Source: Micromonospora polyrhachis (GTDB taxonomy: Bacteria > Actinomycetota > Actinomycetes > Mycobacteriales > Micromonosporaceae). Taken from it: a DNA stretch of 64,000 bases. The notes beneath the pieces are model-generated. The model worked only from the letters and a program-made list of their open reading frames with translations. It had not been told where the DNA came from and ran no database searches. The stretch spans positions 2,733,501 to 2,797,500 of the forward strand of contig NZ_JACHJW010000001.1 of assembly GCF_014203835.1 (NCBI RefSeq), written 5' to 3'. Below are positions 40,288 through 48,150 of this stretch, piece by piece. Every line of letters starts with the position of its first letter. Within the stretch, counting starts at the first letter, position 1. Position numbers and translations under genes: made by a program.

Positions 40288-40827
40288 TCAGCGGCCGGTG
40301 CGGGGAGCGTTCCAGTCGTACGGGGTGTCCGGGTCGCTACGGTCGGAGCGCGACTGCGGCTGCGACTGTGACTGGGGCTGTGACTGCGCCGGCACCCGAC
40401 CGGCGGCAACCAGCGCGTCCCGGATCTCGGTCAGCAGCTTGACCTCCTCGCTCGGCGCGGCCGGCGGCGGCTCCTCACCGCGCTTGCGCCGCTCGGCGAG
40501 CTTGTTCATCGGGAAGACCACCATAAAGTAGAGCGCGGCAGCGGTCAGCAGGAACGTGATGACCGCGTTGACGAAGGCGATCCAGTCGAACGGCACCCCG
40601 GCGATCTCCGGGACCGCTTGCTCGGCCGCTTCCTTACTGCCACTCGCAGCCCCTTCGAGACCCTTGTCGTTACCGGTGATCAGAAGCACGAAGACCGTGA
40701 TCAGCGGTTGCAGGAACGACTTGGTGAGCTGGGTGACCACGCCCGTGAAGGCGGCGCCGATGACGACACCGACCGCCAGGTCGACGACGTTCCCGCGCAT
40801 GATGAAGTCTTTGAAGCCCTTGAGCAT
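40288..40827 (-). CDS. mscL: Large-conductance mechanosensitive channel
   Basis: MscL subunit of 179 aa that opens under membrane tension to release solutes in osmotic downshock. The family start is exact (MLKGFKDFIMRGNVVDLAVG). TM1 is ~15-45 and TM2 ~80-100 (AVITFLLTAAALYFMVVFPM), with the cytoplasmic helix EVKLLTEIRDALVA. The periplasmic loop is rich in Glu/Ala, and the C-terminus carries a QSQPQSQSQPQSRS run, longer than usual. ATG 40827 follows GGGAG. Confidence 0.95.
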   Translation of the reverse strand: MLKGFKDFIMRGNVVDLAVGVVIGAAFTGVVTQLTKSFLQPLITVFVLLITGNDKGLEGAASGSKEAAEQAVPEIAGVPFDWIAFVNAVITFLLTAAALYFMVVFPMNKLAERRKRGEEPPPAAPSEEVKLLTEIRDALVAAGRVPAQSQPQSQSQPQSRSDRSDPDTPYDWNAPRTGR

Positions 40828-40868
40828 CGGCAAACTCCCGAGGTGTCCGGTTTCCTGTCCGCGACAAC

Positions 40869-41552
40869 CTATGCCCCGTCGGGCGCTTCCAGAAAAGCGC
40901 CGGCCTCCCGGGCCGCCCGGACCGGATCGCCAGCACGGATCGCATCGACCAGCCGACTGTGGTCGACGTACCGGTCGGGGGTGAGTTCGCCGCCCATCGC
41001 GGCGGCGACCGTGTCCCACATCGCCGAGGCGACGGAGACGTACAGTTCGGCCAGCATCGCGTTGTGCGCCGCCGCCATGATCGTCGTGTGTAACGCCACG
41101 TCGGCCGAGACGAAGTCGGCGACCCCGCCGGCCCGCCAGGCGGCCTCCCGGATGGCGAGCGCGCGGTCGAGGGCGGCCAGGTCCTCCGGCGTACGACGTA
41201 GCGCGGCCAGCCGGGCCGCCTCCACCTCGAACGCCCGACGCACCTCGACCACCTCGGCGGTCTTGGCGTCGGCGACCCGGCGCCCGACGGCACCGGAGAG
41301 TTCGTCGGTGGAGACGACATAGGTGCCGGAGCCCTGCCGACACTCCAGCACTCCGGCGTGCACCAGGGCACGAACCGCCTCACGGACGGTGTTCCGCCCC
41401 ACACCGAACGTCTCCACCAGTTGTGGCTCGGTCGGGATCTTGCCGCCCAATGGCCAGTCACCATCGGCGATCCGACCCCTGAGCTGCTCGATCACCTGAC
41501 GGACAAGGGTCCGCCGGGGGGCGGACGACGGGGAATTCAGGGTCCGTGTCAT
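40869..41552 (-). CDS. GntR/FadR-family (FCD) regulator
   Basis: Regulator of 227 aa: winged HTH (LVRQVIEQLRGRIADGDWPL, TEPQLVETFGVGRNTVREAV) and an FCD ligand domain with the metal His/Asp pattern (DVALHTTIMAAAHN). It is divergent from the MFS carrier with a 50-bp gap, so it probably controls that carrier and itself. No strong operator was found in the gap. Confidence 0.88.
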   Translation of the reverse strand: MTRTLNSPSSAPRRTLVRQVIEQLRGRIADGDWPLGGKIPTEPQLVETFGVGRNTVREAVRALVHAGVLECRQGSGTYVVSTDELSGAVGRRVADAKTAEVVEVRRAFEVEAARLAALRRTPEDLAALDRALAIREAAWRAGGVADFVSADVALHTTIMAAAHNAMLAELYVSVASAMWDTVAAAMGGELTPDRYVDHSRLVDAIRAGDPVRAAREAGAFLEAPDGA

Positions 41553-41602
41553 CGGTTACATCATCCGACCGGAATTCATCCCATGATTGTAGGGTCATTC
41601 GC

Positions 41603-42985
41603 ATGACACCGCCGCCCACCACTCTCGCCGAGTCGTCGGCCACGACGCCGGCCGGGCCGGCGGAGCCCGAACCGACCGCCCCGATCCACGCCACGACCGC
41701 CGTCGGTGCCGGAAAGCCGACCGCCCGGGTTCCGGGTGGTGCCATGGTCCTCGCCGGCATCCTGCTCGTCGCGATCAACCTGCGCGCCGCCATCACCAGC
41801 CTCGGCGCGCTGCTCGACGAGGTACGCACCGGACTACACCTCTCCGGTGCCCTGTCCGGGTTGGCCACCACCCTGCCCACCATCGCCTTCGCCGTACTCG
41901 GCGGACTGACCCCGTGGCTGATCCGCCGGTTCACCCCGGCCCGGATCCTGGTCGCCTCGATGGTGGCCCTGGTCGTCGGTCAGGCGCTGCGGGTCGTCAC
42001 CGACAGTTCGCTGATCTTCCTCGCCACCAGCGCACTCGCGCTGGGCGGGATCGCGGTGGCCAACGTCCTACTGCCGATGCTGGTCAAGCAGTACTTCCCG
42101 CAGCGCATCGGGCTGGTCACCGGGGCGTACACGATGATGTTGACCGTCGGTTCGACGGTGGCGGCGGCGGCCTCCGTGCCGATCGCGCACGCCTTCGGTT
42201 CGTGGCGGGCCGGTCTCGCCGCGTGGGCGATCCTGGCGGCGCTCGCCGTGTTCCCGTGGTTGCCCGCCGCGCTCCGCCGATCCCGACGGGTCGGAGCCGG
42301 CCGGCGGACCCACACCACGTCCACCGCTGCCCGGGTACGGCCCGGCCGGACCAGGCTCGGCTGGGCGATGGCCGTCTACTTTGGCACCCAGTCGTTGAGC
42401 GCGTACGCCGTCATGGGCTGGCTGGCCCAACTCTTCCGGGACGCCGACTTCAGCCCGGAGAACGCCGGACTGCTGCTGGCCGGGGTAACCGCGCTCGGCG
42501 TACCGATCGCACTGGTGATGCCCACCCTGGCCACCCGGCTACCGACGCTGCGTCCGCTCGTGCTCAGCCTGTCGGCCGCATCCGTGGTCGCCTACCTCGG
42601 CCTGGCCATCGCACCGCACGGTGGGGCGCTGGTCTGGATCACGCTGCTGGCCATCGGACAGAGCGCGTTCCCCCTGGTGTTGGCCACCATCGGGTTGCGG
42701 GCCCGGACCGCCGAGGGCACGGTGGCGCTCTCCGCGTTCACGCAGAGCGTCGGGTACGTCATCGCGGCGCTCGGCCCGCTACTGGTCGGCCTGCTCTACG
42801 AGGCGACCGGTGGCTGGCGGATGCCGATCGGCTTCCTGCTCGTCGCCCTGGCCACCCAGACCGTCGCCGGGCTGGCCATCGCCCGGCCACGGTTCATCGA
42901 GGACGAAGAGCGAATCGGCGGGGACGCCGATCAGGCCGACGCGGCTGCGGAGTCGCCCGCGACCGCTTCGTCCACCGTCGGGTAG
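41603..42985 (+). CDS. CynX/NimT-family MFS transporter
   Basis: Carrier of 460 aa, twelve helices. The family motif is at the first helix (VAINLRAAITSLGALLDEV), and the loop 2-3 region is LIRRFTPARILVASMVALVV. The N-terminal ~45 residues are a Pro/Thr/Ala-rich cytoplasmic extension. ATG 41603 is chosen; an in-frame GTG further up would overlap the GntR gene. Substrates of the family include cyanate and nitroimidazole-like compounds; none can be assigned. The 3' end overlaps the convergent STAS gene by 55 bp. Confidence 0.85.
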   Translation: MTPPPTTLAESSATTPAGPAEPEPTAPIHATTAVGAGKPTARVPGGAMVLAGILLVAINLRAAITSLGALLDEVRTGLHLSGALSGLATTLPTIAFAVLGGLTPWLIRRFTPARILVASMVALVVGQALRVVTDSSLIFLATSALALGGIAVANVLLPMLVKQYFPQRIGLVTGAYTMMLTVGSTVAAAASVPIAHAFGSWRAGLAAWAILAALAVFPWLPAALRRSRRVGAGRRTHTTSTAARVRPGRTRLGWAMAVYFGTQSLSAYAVMGWLAQLFRDADFSPENAGLLLAGVTALGVPIALVMPTLATRLPTLRPLVLSLSAASVVAYLGLAIAPHGGALVWITLLAIGQSAFPLVLATIGLRARTAEGTVALSAFTQSVGYVIAALGPLLVGLLYEATGGWRMPIGFLLVALATQTVAGLAIARPRFIEDEERIGGDADQADAAAESPATASSTVG

Positions 42986-43287
42986 GTGTGTAGCACCTCG
43001 ACCAGGCCGCTCACCTCAAGGATGCGCAGCACGCCGCGCTGGGGTGCGGCCAGCCGGACCAGGCCGCCGGCCTCGTCGCTGCTGTTCTTCGCACGAACGA
43101 AGACGGACAACCCGGTCGAGTCGCAGAACGACAGCTCGGCGAGGTCGAACACCAGCCGGCTGTGCCCCTTGTCGAGCTGGTCCGTGATCTGGTCCTGAAG
43201 CTGCGGCGCGGTGGCCATGTCGAGCTCACCCGCAATCGACACGACAACCACGTCGCCACGCTGTTCCGCCCGCACCGTCAACGACAT
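42931..43287 (-). CDS. STAS-domain anti-sigma factor antagonist
   Basis: STAS protein of 118 aa. The phosphorylatable Ser is in FDLAELSFCDSTGLSVFV; the opening is typical (VVVVSIAGELDMATAPQLQD). ATG 43287 has GGGGAGG seven bases upstream. It is a second antagonist besides that at 4901. No cognate kinase gene is adjacent; the fusion protein at 13789 has suitable kinase and phosphatase domains. Confidence 0.88.
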   Translation of the reverse strand: MSLTVRAEQRGDVVVVSIAGELDMATAPQLQDQITDQLDKGHSRLVFDLAELSFCDSTGLSVFVRAKNSSDEAGGLVRLAAPQRGVLRILEVSGLVEVLHTYPTVDEAVAGDSAAASA

Positions 43288-43386
43288 CCGCGACCTCCCC
43301 TTCCTGGAGGAACGGTACTCCACCGATAGGGCTAGACACAGCACGGGAGCCCGACAAGCGGCCAAACATGTCAGCCGGGCACTTGA

Positions 43387-43415
43387 CGACACTATTCTCT
43401 CAGTGAATAGTGTCG
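43387..43415. promoter_or_regulatory. 29-bp dyad over the padR promoter
   Basis: CGACACTATTC and GAATAGTGTCG are exact inverted arms around TCTCAGT. The dyad covers the space between a -35-like TTGACG (43383-43388) and a -10-like AATAGT (43406-43411, 17-bp spacer). ATG 43419 is seven bases further, so the transcript looks leaderless. It is the likely PadR autoregulatory operator. Confidence 0.75.
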
Positions 43416-43418
43416 TCC

Positions 43419-43958
43419 ATGTCCACGGCGCACGTGCTGCTCGGCCTGCTCACCACCCGCCCCCAACACGGCTACCAGCTCAAACACGCCTACGACCAGC
43501 GACTGCCCCAGGCCAAGCCGCTGGCGTACGGGCAGGTCTACGCCACCCTCGGCCGGCTCGAACGGGACGGGCTGATCGAGCCGGCCAGCCACGACCGCGA
43601 GAGCGGGCCGGACCGGACGTCGTACACCGCCACCGAGGACGGCCGGGGCGCGCTGGCGAACTGGCTGGAGACCGTGGAGCCCCCCGCGCCGTACGTCAGC
43701 AGCACCCTGCTCGCCAAGGTCGTCGTCGCCCTGCTGGTGACCGACGTGGAGCCCGCCCGGCGTTACCTCGCCGCCCAACGGCAGGCACACACCACCCGGC
43801 TCCGCGAACTGACCCGGGTCAAGACCGATCCGGGCGCCGCCCTCGGTGACGTGATCGCCGCCGACTTCGCCATCGCCCATCTCGACGCGGACCTGCGGTG
43901 GTTGCAGACCACCCTGGACCGGGTCGCCGACTGGCACCGGGAGGTGCATGCGGCATGA
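43419..43958 (+). CDS. PadR-family transcriptional regulator
   Basis: Regulator of 179 aa. The N-terminal winged helix has HVLLGLLTTRPQHGYQLKHA and GQVYATLGRLERDGLIEPA, and the C-terminal Vir_act-like helices end in LDRVADWHREVHAA. ATG 43419 fits a leaderless promoter better than GTG 43410, which lies inside the operator dyad. The stop overlaps the ABC ATPase start (ATGA): one operon with the transporter it presumably represses. Confidence 0.9.
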   Translation: MSTAHVLLGLLTTRPQHGYQLKHAYDQRLPQAKPLAYGQVYATLGRLERDGLIEPASHDRESGPDRTSYTATEDGRGALANWLETVEPPAPYVSSTLLAKVVVALLVTDVEPARRYLAAQRQAHTTRLRELTRVKTDPGAALGDVIAADFAIAHLDADLRWLQTTLDRVADWHREVHAA

Positions 43959-44725
43959 CCGTTCATGGTGAGGTCCGCTACGGACGCTCGGGACAGCCCG
44001 GCTTCGACGCCGCTGCTCCACCGCCGCTGCTCCAGGCCCGTGGGGTGGTCCGCTCGTACGGCCAGACCGCCGCCCTGCGCGGGGTGACCCTCGACATCGC
44101 AGAAGGCGAACTCGTCGCCGTCACCGGTCCCAGTGGCTGCGGCAAGTCGACGCTGCTGCACTGCCTCGCCGGCATCCTGCGACCGGACTCCGGTGAGGTG
44201 ACCTACCGGGGCCAACGCATCGACACCTGGTCGGAGGCCGCCCGCTCGAAGCTGCGTCGGACCGACTTCGGGGTGCTGTTCCAGTTCGGCCAACTCGTCG
44301 CCGAGCTGACCGCGGCGGAGAACGTCGCGTTGCCACTGCTTCTCGCCGGCACGGGGCGGCGAGAAGCACGGACCGCCGCGCTGTCGTGGTTGGACCGACT
44401 GGGCGTGGCCGACCTGGCCGACAAGCGCCCCGGCGAGATGTCCGGCGGCCAACAACAGCGCTGTGCCACCGCGCGGGCACTGGTCACGGAGCCACGGGCA
44501 CTCTTCGCCGACGAGCCGACCGGTGCGCTGGACACGCTCAGCGGCGAACAGGTGCTGGGCCATCTCGTCCGGCTGGCCCGGGAACAGCGCACCACGGTCG
44601 TGCTGGTCACCCACGACGCCCGAGTGGCTGGTTACGCCGACCGGGAGATCATGCTCCGCGACGGCGTGGTCGACCAGACCGGACTGGGTCCCGCCACGCC
44701 CCCGGTAGGCGGCTACCACCGATGA
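43955..44725 (+). CDS. MacB/LolD-type ABC transporter ATPase
   Basis: ATP-binding subunit of 256 aa. Walker A is VTGPSGCGKSTLLHCLAGIL, the signature is MSGGQQQRCATARALVTEP, Walker B ALFADEPTGALDTLSGEQ, and the H-loop LVTHDARVAGYADR. The ~30-residue N-terminal extension is poorly conserved. Both junctions are ATGA overlaps (padR before, permease after). Confidence 0.93.
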   Translation: MTVHGEVRYGRSGQPGFDAAAPPPLLQARGVVRSYGQTAALRGVTLDIAEGELVAVTGPSGCGKSTLLHCLAGILRPDSGEVTYRGQRIDTWSEAARSKLRRTDFGVLFQFGQLVAELTAAENVALPLLLAGTGRREARTAALSWLDRLGVADLADKRPGEMSGGQQQRCATARALVTEPRALFADEPTGALDTLSGEQVLGHLVRLAREQRTTVVLVTHDARVAGYADREIMLRDGVVDQTGLGPATPPVGGYHR

Positions 44726-46278
44726 CACCATCGACCCTGCTCCGCCTCGCGCTGGCCGGCACCCGTACCGACACGCTCCGAGTGCTGCTCACCGGATTCA
44801 GCGCCGCGTTGGCCACGCTCGTTCTGCTGGCCGCCCTGACCGTACTGGCCATTCCCGCTGCGGGCGAGCCGGGCGAGACCGGGGGCGAGACCTGGTCGAC
44901 GCAATACACCAACGCATTGCTGCGGGAGCCAGGGCTGCGCCCCGGGGTCGCCTTCACCCTGCTGCTGCTCACCATCCCGGTGCTGGCATTGGCCGGCCAG
45001 TGCGCCCGACTCGGCGCTCCGGCCCGGGACCGCCGGCTGGCCGCCATCCGGCTGGCCGGTGCCACCCCCCGCCAGGTCGGCATCATCGCCGCCGCCGAGA
45101 CCGGTACGGCCAGCCTGCTCGGCACCACGACCGGCCTCGCGATCTACCTCGTCGGCCGGTGGCTGCTGCACCGGCCGGACGCCGAGGGACGGCTGATGCT
45201 GCCCACCGACGTACTGCCCTCGGCTGGTGCGCTGGTCGCCGTGGTCCTCGACATGCCGCTGATCGCCGCCCTGGCCACCGTCGTCATGCTGCGTCGGGTC
45301 TCGGTGACCCCGCTCGGGGTGACCCGCCGGACCCGACGCGACCGTGCCCCCCGCCCCTGGCCGGGGCTGCTCATCCTGCTCGGCCTGGCCGCGTTCGCCG
45401 CCATCCAGCCGCTCGTCCAGTGGCATGCCCGGACCGACCGGACGATGCCGTCCGGCCTGGTGCCCCTCCTGCTGATCGGCGGCGGGCTGCTCGCCATGAT
45501 CGGCGTGGTGCTCGGCACCGCCTGGCTCTCCCACACCACCGGGCGGGTGCTGCACCGGTTCGCCCGGCGACCCGCCACGCTGCTGGCCGCCCGCCGGTTG
45601 ACCAGTGATCCGTGGCTGGGCAGCCGCACCTTCGCCGCGCTGCTGGCCGCGGTGCTCTTCGGTGCCGGGGCAGCCGGGATCCGGGCCTACTTCGTCGCCA
45701 ACGACCAGGTGTCCGCTGCTAGTCAGCGGTTCTGGGATCAGGTCGAGGGGCGCACGACTGAGCCCGTAACCGGTGACAGCTTCTATCTACAGACCATGGA
45801 TCTAATCAACCTCGCGGTGGTAGTCGCACTGGTCATCGCCGTAGGTGGGCTGCTGATCGCCATCGTCGAGAGTGTCGTCGCCCGACACCGGGCGTACGCG
45901 GCACTGGTGGCGACCGGTGTGCCCCGATCGGTGCTCGGTCGGTCGATCGTCTGGCAGGCGATGACCCCTGCCGTCCCCGCGATCCTGGTGGCGTCGACCG
46001 TCGGCCTGCTGCTGTCCCGGGGCATCTTTCCGCAGCCCAGATATCGTGGATCAAGCTCGTACTGTGACGCCCCCGTGGAGGTCTGCACCGGCCCCACCGC
46101 CCATAGCGCGCCCCGCCGTACCGTGGTCGCGCCGGAGTTCACCCAGGCGGTAGCCGTACCGCTCGACGATCTCGCGTTGTACGGCGCCGGCGCGCTGGGC
46201 ATGATCCTGCTGGCCGCCATGATCGGGGTGCTCTTCCTCCGGGGCAGTACGGCGGTGGAGGAGCTACGCACGACCTGA
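44722..46278 (+). CDS. FtsX-like ABC transporter permease
   Basis: Permease of 518 aa with about ten hydrophobic segments and two FtsX-type domains. RLAAIRLAGATPRQVGIIAA and AYAALVATGVPRSVLGRSIV are the paired cytoplasmic coupling segments of this family. A large outside loop (~residues 330-360 and ~440-490) has two Cys (SSYCDAPVEVCTG) that could form a disulfide. It pairs with the ATPase at 43955; probably exports a peptide or lipid-like compound. It ends four bases from the convergent gene. Confidence 0.88.
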   Translation: MTPSTLLRLALAGTRTDTLRVLLTGFSAALATLVLLAALTVLAIPAAGEPGETGGETWSTQYTNALLREPGLRPGVAFTLLLLTIPVLALAGQCARLGAPARDRRLAAIRLAGATPRQVGIIAAAETGTASLLGTTTGLAIYLVGRWLLHRPDAEGRLMLPTDVLPSAGALVAVVLDMPLIAALATVVMLRRVSVTPLGVTRRTRRDRAPRPWPGLLILLGLAAFAAIQPLVQWHARTDRTMPSGLVPLLLIGGGLLAMIGVVLGTAWLSHTTGRVLHRFARRPATLLAARRLTSDPWLGSRTFAALLAAVLFGAGAAGIRAYFVANDQVSAASQRFWDQVEGRTTEPVTGDSFYLQTMDLINLAVVVALVIAVGGLLIAIVESVVARHRAYAALVATGVPRSVLGRSIVWQAMTPAVPAILVASTVGLLLSRGIFPQPRYRGSSSYCDAPVEVCTGPTAHSAPRRTVVAPEFTQAVAVPLDDLALYGAGALGMILLAAMIGVLFLRGSTAVEELRTT

Positions 46279-46282
46279 CCGG

Positions 46283-47281
46283 TCACTTGTTACGGACCAC
46301 CACCCCTTTGGAGGTGGGCGTGGCGTGCAGTTCGAGCCGGATGATCCGGGAGTCCGGCGGGATGTCGAAGACGATCACCCCGATGGCCTGGTTACCGGGG
46401 TTGATCTCGGACAGGAAGCCCTGCTGGTCGACGTTGGCCAGGAATCCGGCCGCACTGTCCGGGCGGAACTGCACGCCCCGTGGCCCGTACGCCCGTTGTA
46501 GCGAGTCGGTGATGACAGCCGACCGTTGACCGAGGTTCCGGACCGCCAACTCGACCACACAGAACTGGCCCACCGCGTCCTGGCTGACGAACGGGTCACC
46601 GATCTGACCGATTCCACACTCCACGTCGCGTACCTCGAATTCGAGGTCCCCGTCGCGGGCCGGCTCGTGCAGGCCGACCACCTGCGGTCGCTCCTCGCTG
46701 ATCTCGGCGAGGGCGTCCCAGCCCATGAAGAGCGCGGTCGCGGCGGCCGCGACGCAGGCGCAGGACAACAGCGCGGCGACGATGCCGAGGACGAGCCAGA
46801 GTCGCCGATTGGCCGTCGGAGCAGGCCCGCCGCCGGTCGGCTGCCAATCGCCCGGCGGCTGCCAGTCACCGGGTGGCGAGGGCGGGGGCGGGCCGGCGGG
46901 CGGACCGCCGACCGGCGGTGCGATGTACCGGGTCTCCGGCGTGGACCAGTCCGGAGGCCGGGGCTCGACGACGGGCGGCTGGCCGGCCCCTGTCTCGCTC
47001 CGGTACGGCTCGGCGACGTAGCGGTGCGCTTCGGCAACGGTGGGCTGGGGTGCGGTGACGTCGATCGGCTGCGGCTCGTCCACCGTACGGTCGGCGACCG
47101 GGTCCGGCATCGGCTCCTGGTTGGGGCCGAGCGGAGGCGGCGGATCGATCGCCCACTCCCAATGCCGGGCCTCCCCCTCCACCGGCCCGCCGGGCGGCTG
47201 CTCCCCGCTGTCGCCCGGCTGGCGGGCGGGCCCGACACCGGATTGGGTCGAGCCGTCGTCTGCCGGTCCGGGCGTGGTCAT
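46283..47281 (-). CDS. DUF4352 domain membrane-anchored protein
   Basis: Protein of 332 aa. Residues ~1-160 are Pro/Gly-rich and disordered, including GDWQPPGDWQPTGG repeats. One helix follows (~163-190, LWLVLGIVAALLSCACVAAA). The outside domain (~210-332) fits DUF4352 (DGDLEFEVRDVECGIGQIGD, FCVVELAVRNLGQRSAVITD, VIVFDIPPDSRIIRLELHA). Cytoplasmic proline-rich N-terminus and exported sensor-like domain are common in actinobacteria; function unknown. Confidence 0.8.
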   Translation of the reverse strand: MTTPGPADDGSTQSGVGPARQPGDSGEQPPGGPVEGEARHWEWAIDPPPPLGPNQEPMPDPVADRTVDEPQPIDVTAPQPTVAEAHRYVAEPYRSETGAGQPPVVEPRPPDWSTPETRYIAPPVGGPPAGPPPPSPPGDWQPPGDWQPTGGGPAPTANRRLWLVLGIVAALLSCACVAAAATALFMGWDALAEISEERPQVVGLHEPARDGDLEFEVRDVECGIGQIGDPFVSQDAVGQFCVVELAVRNLGQRSAVITDSLQRAYGPRGVQFRPDSAAGFLANVDQQGFLSEINPGNQAIGVIVFDIPPDSRIIRLELHATPTSKGVVVRNK

Positions 47282-47406
47282 CGCGATCCCCCGAGTTGCG
47301 CGAAGCACTTTGCGGAAATTCTAGACTTTCGCCCTATTCATCCCCTGACGATTGCCATTCTTGTCGCGGCTGCCCGACGGTGGGACCTGCACCCCATCGG
47401 CGGGAC

Positions 47407-47438
47407 GGACCGCGGCGCGGGACTGAGCGCCGCGGTCC
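47407..47438 (-). terminator. Hairpin after the dead hydrolase gene
   Basis: GGACCGCGGCGC and GCGCCGCGGTCC are exact 12-bp arms with an 8-base loop. The hairpin lies seven bases past the stop of the pseudogene (minus strand). There is no T-run, as is common for actinobacterial terminators. Confidence 0.65.
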
Positions 47439-47444
47439 ACCGCC

Positions 47445-47881
47445 TCACGGAATGAACTTCACCTCCGGGAAGTTCGCGCTCGGGCCGTCGAGCAGGTGTC
47501 CCCGCCGTCCCCGCAGATGCAGGTCGAAGAACGCAAGCGGGTGCGCCTGCTGGATCCGCAGGGCCCGGGCCGGATCGAGGGTGCCGATCCAGTTCCGAAG
47601 CTCCTCGTCGCCCATCCCAACGGCTCTCGCCAGCTGTGGCATCAGTATCTGCACGTCGCCGTACAACGAGTGAACCGCGCCGGCGGCTGCACCGTACCCA
47701 CCGGGTACGGCCCGGTGGGTACGGGCAGGGTGAGCTACACCGGACCCGGGGTGGCCCGCACCTCCGACGCGTGGCTCATGGTGCCGATCGGCACGGCGGC
47801 CCCAACCGCCAGTGCCGCTCCAAGCATGCGTCGGCGCGTTATTCGTACTCGGTCGAGGCGCGCCGCGATTGGTGCCGCCAT
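47445..47881 (-). pseudogene. Remnant of an exported alpha/beta hydrolase (PAF-acetylhydrolase-like)
   Basis: ATG 47881 (GGGAGG upstream) opens a Tat-like signal: RVRITRRRMLGAALAVGAAV. After ~48 codons comes an in-frame TAG (47735-47737), then in the same frame LTLPVPTGPYPVGTVQ, the usual mature start of actinobacterial PAF-acetylhydrolase-like esterases. The frame then changes, and the family C-terminus appears directly (HSLYGDVQILMPQLARAVGM to FPEVKFIP, ending 47445). The ~250-residue middle with the catalytic Ser, Asp and His is missing. So there is one nonsense change, one frame change and one large deletion: a dead gene. Confidence 0.8.
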
Positions 47882-48073
47882 ATGCCCTCCCGCTGTCTAG
47901 ACAATGCGCCTAGACCGTGCCGGCTCGCATCTGCCACGTCATCGGCCCGTGGAGCTATTCGCCAGGCGGGAAGGTAGCCCTCGGGCGTACTCCTGTGGAG
48001 CCGGTAGCTGGTGCACCTGGCCCGATACGTTCATCGGCCGCAACGTGCCAGCTACGGAACCACCGCGACGCGT

Positions 48074-48103
48074 TGAGGGGTCGCCCGCGCGGGCGACCCC
48101 TCA
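48074..48103 (-). terminator. 30-bp perfect palindrome, likely terminator of the S9 peptidase gene
   Basis: TGAGGGGTCGCCCGC is followed immediately by its reverse complement. It lies 47 bp past the peptidase stop on the minus strand and ~190 bp from the start of the hydrolase remnant. The stem is very stable and may stop transcription in both directions. The rest of 47882-48150 shows no gene. Confidence 0.75.
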
Positions 48104-48150
48104 GAGACTCGGCAAGGTGGCGGTCAGGCCGCTGGCCGGCAAGGTGACGG

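Noticed and set aside
41553..41602. Possible GntR operator (ATGA and TCAT arms with an 8-base spacer) before the MFS gene.
   Set aside because: The arms are only four bases, which is expected by chance.
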